From Bimastos eiseni (Eukaryota; Annelida; Clitellata; Crassiclitellata; Lumbricidae), in contig OY365806.1 of the NCBI GenBank assembly GCA_959347315.1, positions 32,118,818 to 32,182,817 of the forward strand: a DNA stretch of 64,000 bases, given 5' to 3'. Position numbers and translations under genes: made by a program. Shown one piece after another: positions 47,501 to 59,050 of the stretch; within the stretch, counting starts at the first letter, position 1; each line of letters opens with the position of its first letter. The notes under the pieces were generated by a model that worked only from the letters and a program-made list of their open reading frames with translations, was not told the origin of the DNA and did no database searches.

Positions 47501-50500
47501 CCCTTGTAACCTTGGTCACATCATAAGTTTGATGCCTATGCATGCAACCTCCTGGGACAATAGTGTTAATATATGTTTGCTACTTAATAGTGTTAATTAG
47601 AAAATCCACCATTGATAAGCTCCTGTTGGACATGCACAGTATGACCAAAAACTTGTTGATCCAGAGTGAAGAGATGACACCATGACACCATTTACACAGT
47701 TCCTGATCTGCATTTTATAGAGAATCACAAACAATGACACCTGATGAAGATCAATGCAACAGTTACTTTACCATCCAGCAGTCCATAGCAGATGGCTTAA
47801 AAGGCAGCATACGCATGCATGTATATATGCAAGTGAACATCTATACAATACATTTAAAGAGTCACTGCTTACCCAAGGAAACTCCCATTTGTCGGGCATT
47901 GATATGACATCACTGTTGCGTAAATGCCTCCATCTGGGATTCCGTCTCTCAGCTGCTGAGCCTGTTGATGCAAGAAAAATAAGAAATAGGCAAACTTGTA
48001 TGGTAGTGAGCAGGTAGGTACATGCAGGATGTAGGCAGGTAGCTAAAGAAGTAAGTAACAAGTAACCAAATCGAATTAGTTGGATCTGTCATTAGACTAG
48101 AAGAAGAGTCAAATATAGATGCCATAAGATATCAGGTGATAAGTTATAAAAAAAATAGAACAGACCATCAGAACAGAATAGATAAAAGAAGATTTTCTTA
48201 CCTGGTGTAATGGTCTGTCCATCAAAATAGTAGAATTGTTTTGACCAACACAATCCAGAGTAAGCTTGACGTACCAACAGCCTTTCATCAGAACTTAAAG
48301 AACCTGGTATGACCTAAATGCAAAATAAACACTAATAAAATAACAACCAATCACATACTTATAATGGTAGCAGTAATTGCCATTATTATTATTATTATTT
48401 ACTACGATAATAATAATTATGTAGATATGACTGTGCTCTAGTCTAAAAAAATGTACAGATAGCAAAGGCATTAAATATTTATTCCTCACATAAGTTTCTT
48501 GTTTGTTCCTGAGGTATGTGCAATGTACACATGTATCAATCCATCAAAAACTTAATATAGCACCCTTTGAAGATATCTACTCAGAGTCACATCTGGCCCA
48601 CCCATGACTGAAAAGAACAGAGAGGTACAGAATACAGATGGAGAATTCCTTAGGTAGGAGATGCAGCTACAGAGGATATATATATATATATATATATATC
48701 TATGTATATGCCCATTGCAGATGGGTTGGGCCCACAAAAGAGAAGGCCTGATGTTATAATACAGAAATGCATTCAAATGGGATGATCACAAGCATCTCAC
48801 AGCGCAAGGGTCAACAGCCACTATTGGCGGAAATAGACGACAGAGCTCCTGTAAACAAACAGGTGCAGTACCAATGGGGCAACGCCACACTAAAACAGAC
48901 ACCCTACAGGTTAGCGGCTGTTGTGTAACTCTACCCAATCGCGAATGCTCCGAGTGACTGCCGTTTTTAATCTAGAGCATCCACAAAGTATTTCAAATGA
49001 ACTACCTCTTTATGAAGTGGCTAATGCAATGTCAGACTTCTCATCTCATTTTCCAACAAAACATTACCCATGACATTCAGTAACAAATTAGCAAGTTAAG
49101 TGTAATGCATTTTTAAATATCTGAAAATATTAATAACTTGCTTCATAAACAGTTTTTTACAACTTGTAATGAGGTCATACGATGTCACTATTACATGGGT
49201 TTAAAAAAATTCCTTTGTGAAAAAAATTCTTAAAGAAATAACAATTATTAGACCGTTCATCTTGAAAATGGGGAATATCATATTTAAACAGATCTGTAAT
49301 TTCTGAAGCAGTGTAAACAGTTTTGTGAAATTGTCAAGAATTGATCATAATTCTCTCCACAGTCAATCCTGAAATTATTTTTGGAAATCTCAATCAGCTG
49401 CAGAGGAATTGCATTTTGTCGGGTGGTAGTTTTATTGAGCCCTTTGTATATAATATTATTTTATCACTGGGAGAGCCATAAACATAATGTGAACATTAAT
49501 ATCACTACAACTATCATTATATTTATTATGAATAACACTGGCAACTGAATCATAGATATTAATATCATTATCAACATTATGATTATCGTTAGCATTATTT
49601 CTCATTGTTATAAAACTGCCTTACGGAATTATAGAACTGGTCAGTTTCCTGTTGACGCTGGTTCATTACATCCTCAAAAGCCTTGTTGAACAGTTGACTA
49701 GGGGGACAGTCTTCCCTGTGCAAACGACAGCGGACCTGAGCCATGCAGCCAGAAGGCACTGTCAGTCGATAGTGAAAGGCACATTTGGTTCCCTGTCGTA
49801 AGAGTTTGGCAGACTGGTCATCTGAATAAAAAAATACACAACACTTGCTGTAGGCCTACATAAATAATAACAAAGCCCTATGTTAAGTGTCTATGCATTC
49901 ATATATGCATACATATATATAGATATAACATATATAAAAACATACATCTACATATATATATATATAGACATATTCATCAAACACACACATATATACACAG
50001 ACAGACATAGAATACATATATAAACAAATTACACGTGCATACACAATACACATACACTGACTTCCCATCAATGCACGTATCCACTACAAGATCCCCTTTC
50101 TGGTATCCAAAGCCAAGCTAGGCAGTGTCCCAAGATATCTGTCTGACTAGAATGCCGTTATCTGCAGCCTCATCTCATTCCTTGCACTCTGCTGATCGTC
50201 TTGATGTTTTGGTTCCTAGGACAAGCCTTGGCTTAACGCCAGGCATTTGCCGTTGTGGGTCCATCTGCCTGGAATGACATTCCTTCGTCACAAAGAGCTA
50301 AACTAATGACTGGCTTCTCTCCATAGGCCTCTCAATCCTTAAAGACAATTCTTTTTCCCTGTGGCATAACTGTTTCCCCACAGTTTCCATGCTGAGAGCA
50401 TCTCTGAATAGTTATTCTACAGGAGGCACTATATAAAATGATAGATATGATACGATATAATCACATATATACAAATATAAAACTGCATAAACTAAAAAAA

Positions 50501-53500
50501 TTCTTAAAAAATAAACCTTTGATGATGTAATCATGGAACGAGTCCTTGAAGTGATTCTTGTCGGTAATTGTGATTACATCTGCGATATCTTTTTCCACTT
50601 TTGAAAAGTTTGTTTCATTATTTGTAAACAGAATTTGTGGCTGTGACGTGTCCGTTGAGAAAATGTAATTGCCTGTAAATGAAATTAAAAGAAGTGGCAT
50701 TAGAAGAGAAATAGTTCAGAAATAAAACAAAGTGGTGGAGGAGGAGGTTGTGAAGGTAAAGAAGGAAGAGGAAGAGGAGGGAGCAAGAGAAGCAAGACCA
50801 GGAGACAAAATTGGAAGGCAAGAGAAGTAGGAGGAAAAGGGTTAAAGAAAAAGAAGCAGTCAGGAAAGATGAAGATGGAAGACAAGAAGGAGAAAGAGAG
50901 CAGGGAAGGTCACATAGAAGGAAAAGAAAGGAGATGGAAGAATAGAGGGAAAGATGAGACAGAGGATGGTACAGGCAGAGGAAGAAAGGAGGAAGACAAG
51001 TAGATGAGGAAAGAGGAGGAAGGGTACTAGCAGTAGCAGGAGGAGGAAAGTGCTATGTAGTGTGGATTGTGGATTGAGAAGGGGATGAAGACTTTCAGGA
51101 TGAGGATAGGATAAAAATCAGCAAAAGAACAAAGAGGAGGAGGGCGATAAAAATGAACGAATGAAGACTAACCCAATGACGCAATTCCTGAACACAAGAC
51201 CTGTTTTGCTTTCAACTTCATCATAGGCTGAATGGCTGAATCGAATTTAGGCCCCTGTGACCATGTATTCCTTAAACAAAAGAAAAATCCATTAAATAAG
51301 CAATTAAGTCATTTAATTGGTAAGTATTTGTGGCAATTTCTATATCTTTCATAAAGTTACAATTCAAGTTTATTTGTTTTATTCACATAAAGTATATTTG
51401 CCTGTTTGTTAAAGGGATATACTTAACTCTCTTTCTCAGCTATGTTGCTTTTTTATTATTTTGACCATTAACACTTAAAGTGAATGCAAATATTTAAAAT
51501 CTTTAAAAATATATGCATGCTGTATATTATTTTGTTCATATTTTATACCCAAAAATATTCAGTGTTGAAAAAGATGATGAATTAATGTGTTAGCCACAAT
51601 GCTAGTAAATAAATGAAACATCAGAACAGCAATATTAAAAAATCGTAACTCCATAAAACGCTATGAACAGAACAAAATTAAACAAAATAACTTCTAAATG
51701 TAACCAAAATCAGCTTCTGTTTTTCAATGAAGAGGTCAGCCTCACAATGTTTGTCACCATCATCTTGAAATTTCAATCTTCTGCCTCATCAAATATATTT
51801 GATTGGCATTGGTTGAATGATGCATTATTATTATTTATTTATTTGTTTGGACTTGGCTGATGAATAAAAGACATTAGACTACAGAGAAGTGATTAATTAT
51901 TGAGAAGGATCTAGAAGAAGATGTGACCATTTCAATTTTGGTGGCTGGATGTAAATGTCTATAAACATCGTAGCCTAAAGATACATTTCTAACTTCACCG
52001 ATGGAAAAACCCACACGAGGGACCTTCAGGAATGTACAATGTTTCGTCTAACTAAGGAATATAATTGAACTTTAAATATAGCTAATTACAGACAAAGGAG
52101 GTGCATTATTATTGAGCAGTCACTATCAATCATGATTGCTGCGAAAGCCTTAACTGCAGTAACCATTAGTAGAGGGATCAAGGATTTGCAACTTGAAAAC
52201 AGACTACAGAATATAAGCGAGCAGGACCAGGACAAGTCTATAAAGTAAACTTTGACAGTCAACTATGTGCACAAAGGGTAAGTGTTGGTGATTCATTTTT
52301 TTAAGCGACAACAAATGAGGGTTGGTGATCCTCTTTCTCGCTTATATGAGGATGGTCATCATATTCATTTTGTAGTCATGTTTGAAAGAGGGGCCACTAA
52401 CCCAGACACAAATGATGACAGCGAATTCCAGCAACTCAGAACAGTTCTGCCTTCTGATGCAAGTAGACTTTATGCACAGATGAAAGGCTCACCTGAACCA
52501 CAGAGTTGGCAAGACATGAATAGTGGCGACATCTGGGCCACGATTGTGAACCGTGTATTGGCAGAGGATGTCATGCGGACTGGACTTTGCATATTCTACA
52601 AGCACGTCCCAGTATCTGCCTTTATTGAAAACACCTAAAGACAAGAAGAAGATGGATAAACTTAGTATCAGATTCCTGCAATTCCTAAATTTTATATAAT
52701 TATATAATTCACCTTCAGTTCGTTGAACCCTAGCGACCGTCATGATAAACCTTCTACGCTGCTTTCTCTCCGAGGTCACATCCCTTAATTCCCTTAATTC
52801 ATGCCGATTCTTTCTTGTACCTCGTCCATCCATTTCTTCCTCGGGTGCTCTCGTCTTCTCCTCCACACGCCAACATCATTTCCTTTTTAAAACCATTTGA
52901 ACACATAACATGTCCAAAAAAAGCAGCTTCCTTCTCAACGCTGTTTGTTGTAACGTCTCATCATTCTCAACTCTATGTTTAATTAATATCAACAATTATA
53001 TCGCAAATAATCACCTTGAAAAAGAAGAATACGAAGACACTGATAAAGCTGATGGTTACCATGAAGAAACAGATGATGACGATGATGTGCGCGTGTGTAA
53101 TGTGTGCATACACACACATGCTTGGACACTCATGCACCCACACAGACACACCTACACACACACACACACGTAGACACACACATCTATATATGTGTTCTCC
53201 ATGCACACTTATAGAGGTACTGAAAGCATTTGGGGGAGGGGGGTCAGGCCACATGCTATCTTTTTAACCTCATTTGTTGTCCCCTTTTGGCTGCCTCCGT
53301 CGCCCTCTCTGTTCCTTAGACCGACATGACCTCCTGGTATCTTCAACTCAGACTTCTACTGCCCAATACTGTGCTTATGAATCTGTAGGCAATTTGCTTT
53401 GGAACTAAATTCCTCTACGACTCACTCTTTGATCTTAACTGTGGTTAGTTTTGCTTCTGCCGGTACCTTTGCAGACTCATCTTTTCCCGTGGGGCTTTTA

Positions 53501-56500
53501 CATTTGGAGCGCCTCTCATTAGGTTACAATGTGAGAAGTGCTTTACCACTCTGTAAATACATTATGTACTTACATGCTTGGATGCATGAAGCAATGAATG
53601 TATGTATGCTATATGTATGCATGCATGTACCAATACAGCTCAAATAAGAACCTCTAAAGCCACTGAGAATGATGACAAAGAATGCATCAATAAAAATTAT
53701 AACAACCATAATAACAACAATATAATAACAATAACAACAATAGTAAATGAACTGATGACAACAATAACAAAATGAAGATAACAGCCATTTATAAAACCAA
53801 CAAGAACGAAGAGTAAGAAATCCAATAACCAGACGAACCAGTATCAACGAGCTCATATTCTGGGTCAGTTATTGTCCGAGTTGCATTTTTCGAGATGAGA
53901 TCTCCATATGGAAACAGTAGCTGAGGATATTTGTACAGCGCTTTCATGTATGAGTGGCTAGGAGTTGAATCCAAGTAAAAATAGACCTCCTTCACATCCT
54001 CTCCATGATTACCCTTTAACATAACACAAACTAGCATAAATAAACAGTACGATACCTGTACAGTACCTATAGTAGTGGAGTTCCCAAAAGCATTTCTCTA
54101 GTATTCAAACACAACAAAAACAGTACTTGCATACAATGCAAGGTACAGCAACTCACACATTACTTGTAGAGTAGCTCACCTGAGGGCCACTCAAGCCAAA
54201 CAGCCGTTCCTTAAGTCTAGTGTCAACGCCATTCCAGAGAGCCAGAGCGAGACACAACTGGGCCTGGTCATCACATATTCCGAGCAGACCGTCCTCACCC
54301 AAAGAGTACGTTCGATAAACTGCTTCATCATGAGTAAAGAAATCCCAACTGTTGACAACAAGATTAATGCATACCCATTGCTTCTACTAGCTTCTGGAAC
54401 TTATGATGTATGTAGCTTTGTATGCATGTGTGTGTGTATAGGTGTGGGTGTTTAGGTGTGTGCGTAGGCATGTGTGTGTGTGTGTATGTGTATGATAATA
54501 GTAATAAAATGATCTGCATTGCATAGTACAGTAGCATAGCTGAGGCTGAAGTAACAGATGCTGCACAATGTAATGAGTTTGAAAAATAAAATGACAGTCG
54601 TCTGATTAGTCAAAGACATAGGTCTTGAGCTGTCATTTAAATGTAACCAGAGATGTACATTCATCACATGGTCGGGAAAACTGTTAAATGCCGTTGATCA
54701 GTGCACCAACAGAGTTGACTGCATGAGGCATACAGACCACATGGTATTAACTGTGTGCATGATTATGCTTACCTTTCTTTACACAGAAATAATTTATGTT
54801 TGTGTGGAATGTAATAGAATGCATGTCATATAAGTATGCATGCATGTGTGATAAGAGCGTATTTATGCATATCACTAGTTGTTAACCCGTGAAAAATCAT
54901 GGGTCATACTTAATTCTAACGTTGCTAGAGTAGTGGTTATGAGACTGGGATGCAGAGCTAAAATACACATTAATTTAATTAAACGATTAAGGCCAATTGT
55001 GCATCACTCAAACAGAGGGCTACTGCAAGTTTGCCGTGGTCAGTACTAAAATGCGCCAAAAATACGCATTACCCGTTAAGATGCCATTTAATTTTAATAA
55101 TATACTTACATTACATGATATACTTAAGTTTAATAACTGCAAATAAACTTAAATATTCGCGAATAAAAGTTTTTGAAACTCGAATCGAACAGTTGTTTAC
55201 TTATGCCCTGCCTTGCAATGAAAAACAGCACCCATTGCAGTAAGGTTTACAGAAGATTTACGAAAAAACTACGCTAAACGTTACTGCACCCGGTGCTGCG
55301 AACAGACTATTTAGGTCAACCTTATATGCATACGACGCTTCTGTCCAATCACGCTCCTTGAATCAAAAAGAAGATCAGACATTGAGACAGATGGACATGT
55401 GATTTTGGTAATTATATAGACAGATATGCTGGTTCAAATGTACAGTATGCAAGCACTAAAAGCATGTGTAGTTGGAAGTAGAACATGCTTCATTGTAAGA
55501 CAAGTTCTGACACAACAGAGTTGGAGGCATGGATCCCTATTTCAATCTATTTTGTAACGTGCCCTTGATTTGCTACCATATCTTTAGTCCCAATTTATTA
55601 AAAAAATCTTTTTGGCTTTCTTGGTCTCTTAATGACATAATTGTTTCCCAGGAATTTAAAACTTTTTAATTCACTCAATTTCAAAATCTTTCACGATTTT
55701 TCAGATTTCCCACAACCTGTACTCTACATATTAGTCCATGGACGAACCTAAACAGATCAGGGTCCTGACCCAAATACAGAGGTGGAGAATGGTGCGATTG
55801 CCTCCGTCCATGCATACTAAAAGTGATCTTGCTATCAATACGGATCAAAATTGCTGACCATGCTCCGTTGTTTGATTGATCCTCCCTGACAGTCCCCCAT
55901 TGTCTCTCTGACAGATATGGACCCCAATGTCTCCATGGCCTTCCATGCTCTGCCAGCCTCCCCAGTTCCACTGTAAAACCATCCTTCACAGCCAAACTGA
56001 AAAATGTAAAACAGCACACATATCAGGCAAGGTATGGTAAGGCAAAGTAATAATGATATAAAGTAAGATATGGTAAGGTAAGATAAGGTATGGCAAACAT
56101 AGGTGATTGTACATTTTTGATGCAAATGTGAATTCCAAAAATCTCCTCAGTGTAACAGAAAAACCAAATAAGAGAGATAGGGCATAACTGGAAATCGCCT
56201 CGGACATTCACCTCGGCCGAATATTGGACTATTCGGAAGTATTCGCCTCGGCAAATATTCCACCAGCAAATAGCTAAAAATAACTTTTTTCAAAAAAATA
56301 ATTTTTTGGGATAAAATAATATTTTTTCATCAAATAAATTTTGGACTAACGGACTTACTTCTAAGTTATTGATTAATTAAACAAGAACTTAACTTTCAAT
56401 TGAATTTTCTTTAGAATAATGATGCTAATTTATATATTTTAATTTCTTTTGGTTGCATTCTCCAAGTGGCAACCAAATCAGTAATTTTCCCGTGTGAATT

Positions 56501-58193
56501 GGCTCCACCCACTTTCTGGTAAACAGTATATAGTAAAGACGTTGTTGATACCTTCATATTTCACATTTTATAACAAGGTTTTACAGTATTTTGACAAATA
56601 AAATGATTAAACAATAAAGATATTGTTATAGCCTAGAGTGCGACAATACGCCATATGAAGGATAATGCTATAGATTCTGCGTTGACGATAGATAGTTCTC
56701 CGTAGCCATGCACATGGCAGGTTAACTTCGCTTTGCCTACGAATGTTACTCGCTGGTTGTGGCAGCACTGCATGGAAGCAAAATACGCAATTGCGAAGCA
56801 AATGAAAGATAAAAGATCAACTTTTGTACATCTTTCAATATGTTTTAAATGAACATCATGTGCGCAACATGCCTATTTCAACTATTGCATACAAATTTTC
56901 AAGGCCAGCGCCAGCACTACTCGCTGACCACATTTGCCGCCGCTATTCGGTTTGTACCCGGATCCGGCAATTAGTTCATCCAAATACTCGGATTCGGTAC
57001 CCGGTGAAAATTGTCTACTCGGTTATGCCCTAACGAGAGACCAACTCATTCACCAATACCCTATAACAGCATGCATGTCTGCAATGACCAGGGTCTGTGT
57101 TTGGTTTTGGATCCATATTCCGACTTCAGGAGAAGGAGTCATGATAACAGCATAGTGTTACAGCTGTTGGTAATCATGAGCAGAATAGAGTTAGGATGTT
57201 GGGCCACTTGGAAGCGTCTGACCTTCTTATGCCAAAGATGCTTCATGAAGGGCCATTCAATGGAAGCAGTTGCCCTCTGACTTATGCAACACCATAAACT
57301 CATGATGTCTGATGCTAATTGCTCTTCCTGAGGTAAGCACAGAGTCTGACACGACTGACCATGAATCTCTGGTGACATGCCTCAGTACATCATATGAATT
57401 CAAGGACCCATTTTTGGAATGGCTTCGATCGTTCTTGTATGAATGGACAACAATGGTAACAATAGGTTCAGTCTGCTCCGTCTGGCTGCCCGTGCTGTTT
57501 GGTGTCCTTCAGGGCTTCATACAATAGATCAGAACTAGACAAATGCAATCTCAAATTGATGAAAACTATTTTCTGTCATCATTACCAAACTTGGCTCACA
57601 ATGTCTTATCCGTACTCATTGGCAGAGAGATATCTATGGCTGATCAAGTGAATACAACATGCAGGTCATAATTCTACCAGCTTCGATCAATATGGGAAAA
57701 TATTTAACTTTTACCCTGCAACAACCATACTGAATTGGGCTATGAGAATACTTATGAAGAAGTACAAAAATGTGCACTACTTAAATTCAGTATTGCCTTA
57801 CATTACACGTGGCACAGTTGACGAATGGACAGTGTTCCATCTTGTAAAACTGAGATCACTGGTCAAGTCTCAACTCGAGTGCTCACTGTATCTAGAATCT
57901 TCAACAAGTCCTTCACGCACAGTTGCTCAAAGCCAAATTGTTTGTAAATCTGGGACGATGCATTGGGAACTTAAACTTGGACGCAATTGTAAAAGATTGA
58001 ACGCTTCCCGACTAATACGAAATGCAAAAGACATAGTTTCATACCTCGCCGAATATGTATCCTGCCGGCTAACCGGTAGCCCTCCGTCCGAGGCACCAGC
58101 GACCGAATCAACAGTAGGCCCGGCCTCGTCGTCCTTACGAAGTTTTTTTAGTGCTGGCTCAGTCTTAGATTTCTTCGGTTTTCGTTTAGGCAT
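36405..58193 (-). CDS. GH63-like glycoside hydrolase (YMR196W / MGH1-like family), complete, 20 exons, 931 residues
   Basis: Predicted glucosidase-fold enzyme of the GH63 clan; substrate unknown. Exons: 58193-58045, 55996-55859, 54348-54180, 54013-53839, 52634-52493, 51270-51173, 50672-50517, 49821-49625, 48313-48202, 47961-47873, 46937-46821, 46274-46120, 45087-44970, 44423-44270, 43835-43618, 40860-40720, 40268-40139, 38507-38328, 37930-37834, 36465-36405. All have GT/AG borders and the phase holds at all 19 joins. Family signatures: [16 protein letters not shown] (74-89), [18 protein letters not shown] (from 153), [20 protein letters not shown] (about 463-482), [15 protein letters not shown] (about 581-595), [12 protein letters not shown] (806-817), [15 protein letters not shown] (897-911), [12 protein letters not shown] near the end. 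By analogy with GH63 enzymes, Asp480 and Glu899 are the likely acid/base pair. There is no signal peptide or membrane segment; the N-terminus [10 protein letters not shown]...KKLRK looks like a nuclear-localisation or basic tail. This is not the ER enzyme MOGS, which has a membrane anchor. Confidence 0.92.
36723..37392. mobile_element. hAT-like element rich in GAGTTAACTC motifs, with 8-bp target duplication
   Basis: The left end is CGTTGTTGGGTATGAGTTAA and the reversed right end is CAGTGTTGGGTAAACTCAG. The flanks are GTTGGAAC (36715-36722) and GTTGGAAG (37393-37400), 7 of 8 identical. Many degenerate GAGTTAACTC copies lie inside both ends. It is 670 bp, in the last intron of the GH63-like gene, and contains a second element at 37057-37177. 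Confidence 0.75.
37057..37177. mobile_element. 121-bp MITE with perfect 26-bp terminal inverted repeats
   Basis: GGTCATTCCAGCTCAACTCA plus six more bases (37057-37082) is repeated exactly, inverted, at 37152-37177. The middle is 69 bp. It is nested in the 36723-37392 element, so it is the younger insertion. Confidence 0.9.
38508..39739. other. GH63-like intron; degenerate TGTAATGTAA-type repeat, otherwise unassigned
   Basis: From about 38520 to 38740 and again from 39230 to 39420 there are imperfect TAATGTAA/TGCAATG motifs. A less AT-rich block at 38750-39180 may be a retroposon body but shows no recognised motif. No exon is supported. Confidence 0.4.
39740..39935. mobile_element. Short TIR element, 196 bp
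   Basis: The left end GGGGTCATTGCATAATGACA and the reversed right end GGGGTCATTGCATAATTACG are inverted repeats of about 27 bp. Each is followed by a CCCACCCACC tract and an inner AACGTTTAT/AACGTTCAG segment. The same end occurs alone at 62503-62532. Confidence 0.8.
40861..43617. other. Largest GH63-like gene intron with LINE debris
   Basis: 2.8 kb between the exons ending at 43618 and starting at 40860. It holds the CR1-like fragment at 41860-42235 and, on the minus strand at about 42545-42840, a broken frame ([15 protein letters not shown], then [13 protein letters not shown]) that may be a decayed LINE ORF1. 43000-43400 is unassigned. Confidence 0.45.
41860..42235 (+). mobile_element. CR1-like LINE, C-terminal fragment with 3' end
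   Basis: The plus strand reads [13 protein letters not shown], then [17 protein letters not shown], then [16 protein letters not shown] after small frameshifts. It ends with GACGCTATATAAATCTCTG and (AATG)n, a typical 3' terminus. It is antisense to the GH63-like host gene. Confidence 0.85.
44486..44520. repeat. (TA)n microsatellite
   Basis: AT/TA dinucleotide run of about 34 bp in a GH63-like gene intron, followed by a LINE/SINE tail fragment at 44670-44715. Confidence 0.8.
45150..45480 (+). mobile_element. RTE/Jockey-like LINE reverse transcriptase, N-terminal RT fragment
   Basis: The plus strand reads [33 protein letters not shown] and [15 protein letters not shown], separated by stops and shifts. 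This is the xxWPxxWxxxxIVPIPKKGD motif at the start of LINE reverse transcriptase domains. It lies in a GH63-like gene intron and is inactive. Confidence 0.75.
45890..46060. repeat. ATT/ATC-rich microsatellite region
   Basis: Trinucleotide-like runs of ATTATT, ATCATC and ACTATC in the intron just upstream (in transcript terms) of the exon ending at 44970. No gene. Confidence 0.6.
48552..48910 (-). repeat. LINE/SINE 3'-tail repeat with embedded (TA)n
   Basis: Plus strand TTAATATAGCACCCTTTGAA then CTACTCAGAGTCAC; same family as 63270-63350. A (TA)n run at 48677-48700 interrupts it. Confidence 0.5.
49885..50060. repeat. AT/AC-rich microsatellite block
   Basis: Runs of ATAT and ACAC over about 170 bp in the GH63-like gene intron between exons 50672-50517 and 49821-49625. 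Confidence 0.7.
50090..50450 (+). mobile_element. CR1-like LINE, C-terminal fragment
   Basis: The plus strand reads [19 protein letters not shown] and then [14 protein letters not shown], after stops and shifts. It ends with GGCACTATATAAAATGATAG, like the other 3' ends in the window. It sits antisense in the GH63-like gene. Confidence 0.75.
50720..51170. repeat. Strand-asymmetric polypurine tract
   Basis: About 450 bp of nearly pure A/G on the plus strand (GGAGGAGGAGG, GAAGGAAGAGGAAGAGG and similar) fills the intron between GH63-like exons 51270-51173 and 50672-50517. In the transcript it is a polypyrimidine tract. No coding signal. Confidence 0.8.
52708..52912. repeat. Dispersed repeat with GTTCGTTGAACCCTAGCGAC core
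   Basis: It shares its core with 28676-28712 and 40387-40410. The minus strand gives [16 protein letters not shown], which could be a LINE C-terminus. It lies in the intron right after GH63-like exon 4, in transcript order. Confidence 0.5.
53090..53200. repeat. (CA)n microsatellite
   Basis: ACACAC runs with interruptions in a GH63-like gene intron. A matching (TG)n run lies at 54429-54494. Confidence 0.8.
53480..53570 (+). repeat. Retroposon tail fragment (GTGAGAAGTGCTTTACCAC)
   Basis: Related to the end of 27800-28180. It lies in the intron between GH63-like exons 4 and 5. Confidence 0.4.
56688..57035. repeat. Dispersed element, longest copy
   Basis: Contains the left part (GATAGTTCTCCGTAGCC), the middle part shared with 29885-30050, and the right part (TTCGGTTTGTACCCGGATCC and CTCGGTTATGCCCT) shared with 33345-33545. 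It is in GH63-like gene intron 1. A diverged end with CTCGGTATTCGG is near 62695. No coding frame. Confidence 0.8.
57310..57530 (+). mobile_element. CR1-like LINE reverse transcriptase fragment
   Basis: The plus strand reads [16 protein letters not shown], then [15 protein letters not shown] and [12 protein letters not shown] before a stop. This is the DTIDHxLLxxRL...WxxSFL...GVPQGSxLGP block of a reverse transcriptase, with the invariant PQG reading LQG here. Dead copy in GH63-like gene intron 1. Confidence 0.85.
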
Positions 58194-58920
58194 ATCTTTT
58201 GATCACGCCACTGATTAAACTGGTTAAGTTAATTAAACTTTGCACTTGGTTTTGTTTTGTTTAGAAGAGTCGAACATTTAAAGATACTTGATGTCACAGG
58301 TTAAGATAAAACTAAAGGCAAACACGTTGAGGTATAGAGAATCCTTGGGTCCGTATAACTATTCTTAGCCTTGGGTCGTTGGAGTTTTAAACTCTGTGTT
58401 GCAAAAGCTTAATCTTCTGGAAGGAATTTATATTTAGATTCTTCAATGTATATTGGTCCTTGGATTTCGGGCAAGGGTTCTAAATTCCACGAGGTAAGTA
58501 AGTAAGTATTTTCTTTAAAAAAGAGACAAGGTAAGGGCACATATAATACCATATTATTATTATAGTATGTTGTAGGGGTAAGATATAAATAATAAATCTT
58601 ACCAAAGACTCGAGATTCTAAGATCTGTAAGATCGTTGGGACAATCATTCTTCTCTGCAATTTTCTCTCTGCTCTTAGTATGCATTGGCTTTACTTGTTG
58701 AAATGCATCTAGGTCGTGATTGGTGTCGTGACAATGTTAACAAGCCATAGTAACACGTCATATTAATCTCAATGGCAAAGCTTGTAGGATTTTCGATGTT
58801 GATACACACACGTTTGCTTTTAGATTTCTTCTAAAATATTTCGATTTTGGATTTATTTTCCACAAAAAGTCTGCTGAAATCATGTACAACCTGCACCCTA
58901 AACATAAAGTTCAGTATCTA
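58194..58920. promoter_or_regulatory. Presumed 5' flank of the GH63-like gene
   Basis: This is the region above the start codon of a minus-strand gene. No TATA box, initiator or other motif is convincing. It must hold the 5' UTR and promoter unless there is an upstream non-coding exon. Confidence 0.3.
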
Positions 58921-59050
58921 AGGGGCCGTCCATAAATGACGTCATGCAATTTTGGACAAATTCTGACCCCCTCCCCTTCGTCACAAGCCATAACCCCCTC
59001 ATATATGACGTCACAAAGCTCTGCACCCGTAAAAGACCAGATGTCAAGAA
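58920..59050. mobile_element. Fragment with GGGGCCGTCCATAAATGACG end
   Basis: The start resembles the ends of the 5095-5565 element. It is followed by GACCCCCTCCCC and ATGACGTCACAAAG. A second CCCCTTGTCACA and GACCCCCTCCC block lies at 59718-59760. The opposite terminus was not found. Confidence 0.5.

Noticed and set aside
55681..56019. 112-codon minus-strand frame taken whole as an exon
   Set aside because: Only 55996-55859 is exon. The phase-2 donor after 55859 joins exactly to the exon at 54348; the remainder is intronic read-through.
57742..58218. 158-codon plus-strand open frame
   Set aside because: It overlaps antisense the first exon of the GH63-like gene and shows no family motif; its 5' half is intron sequence.
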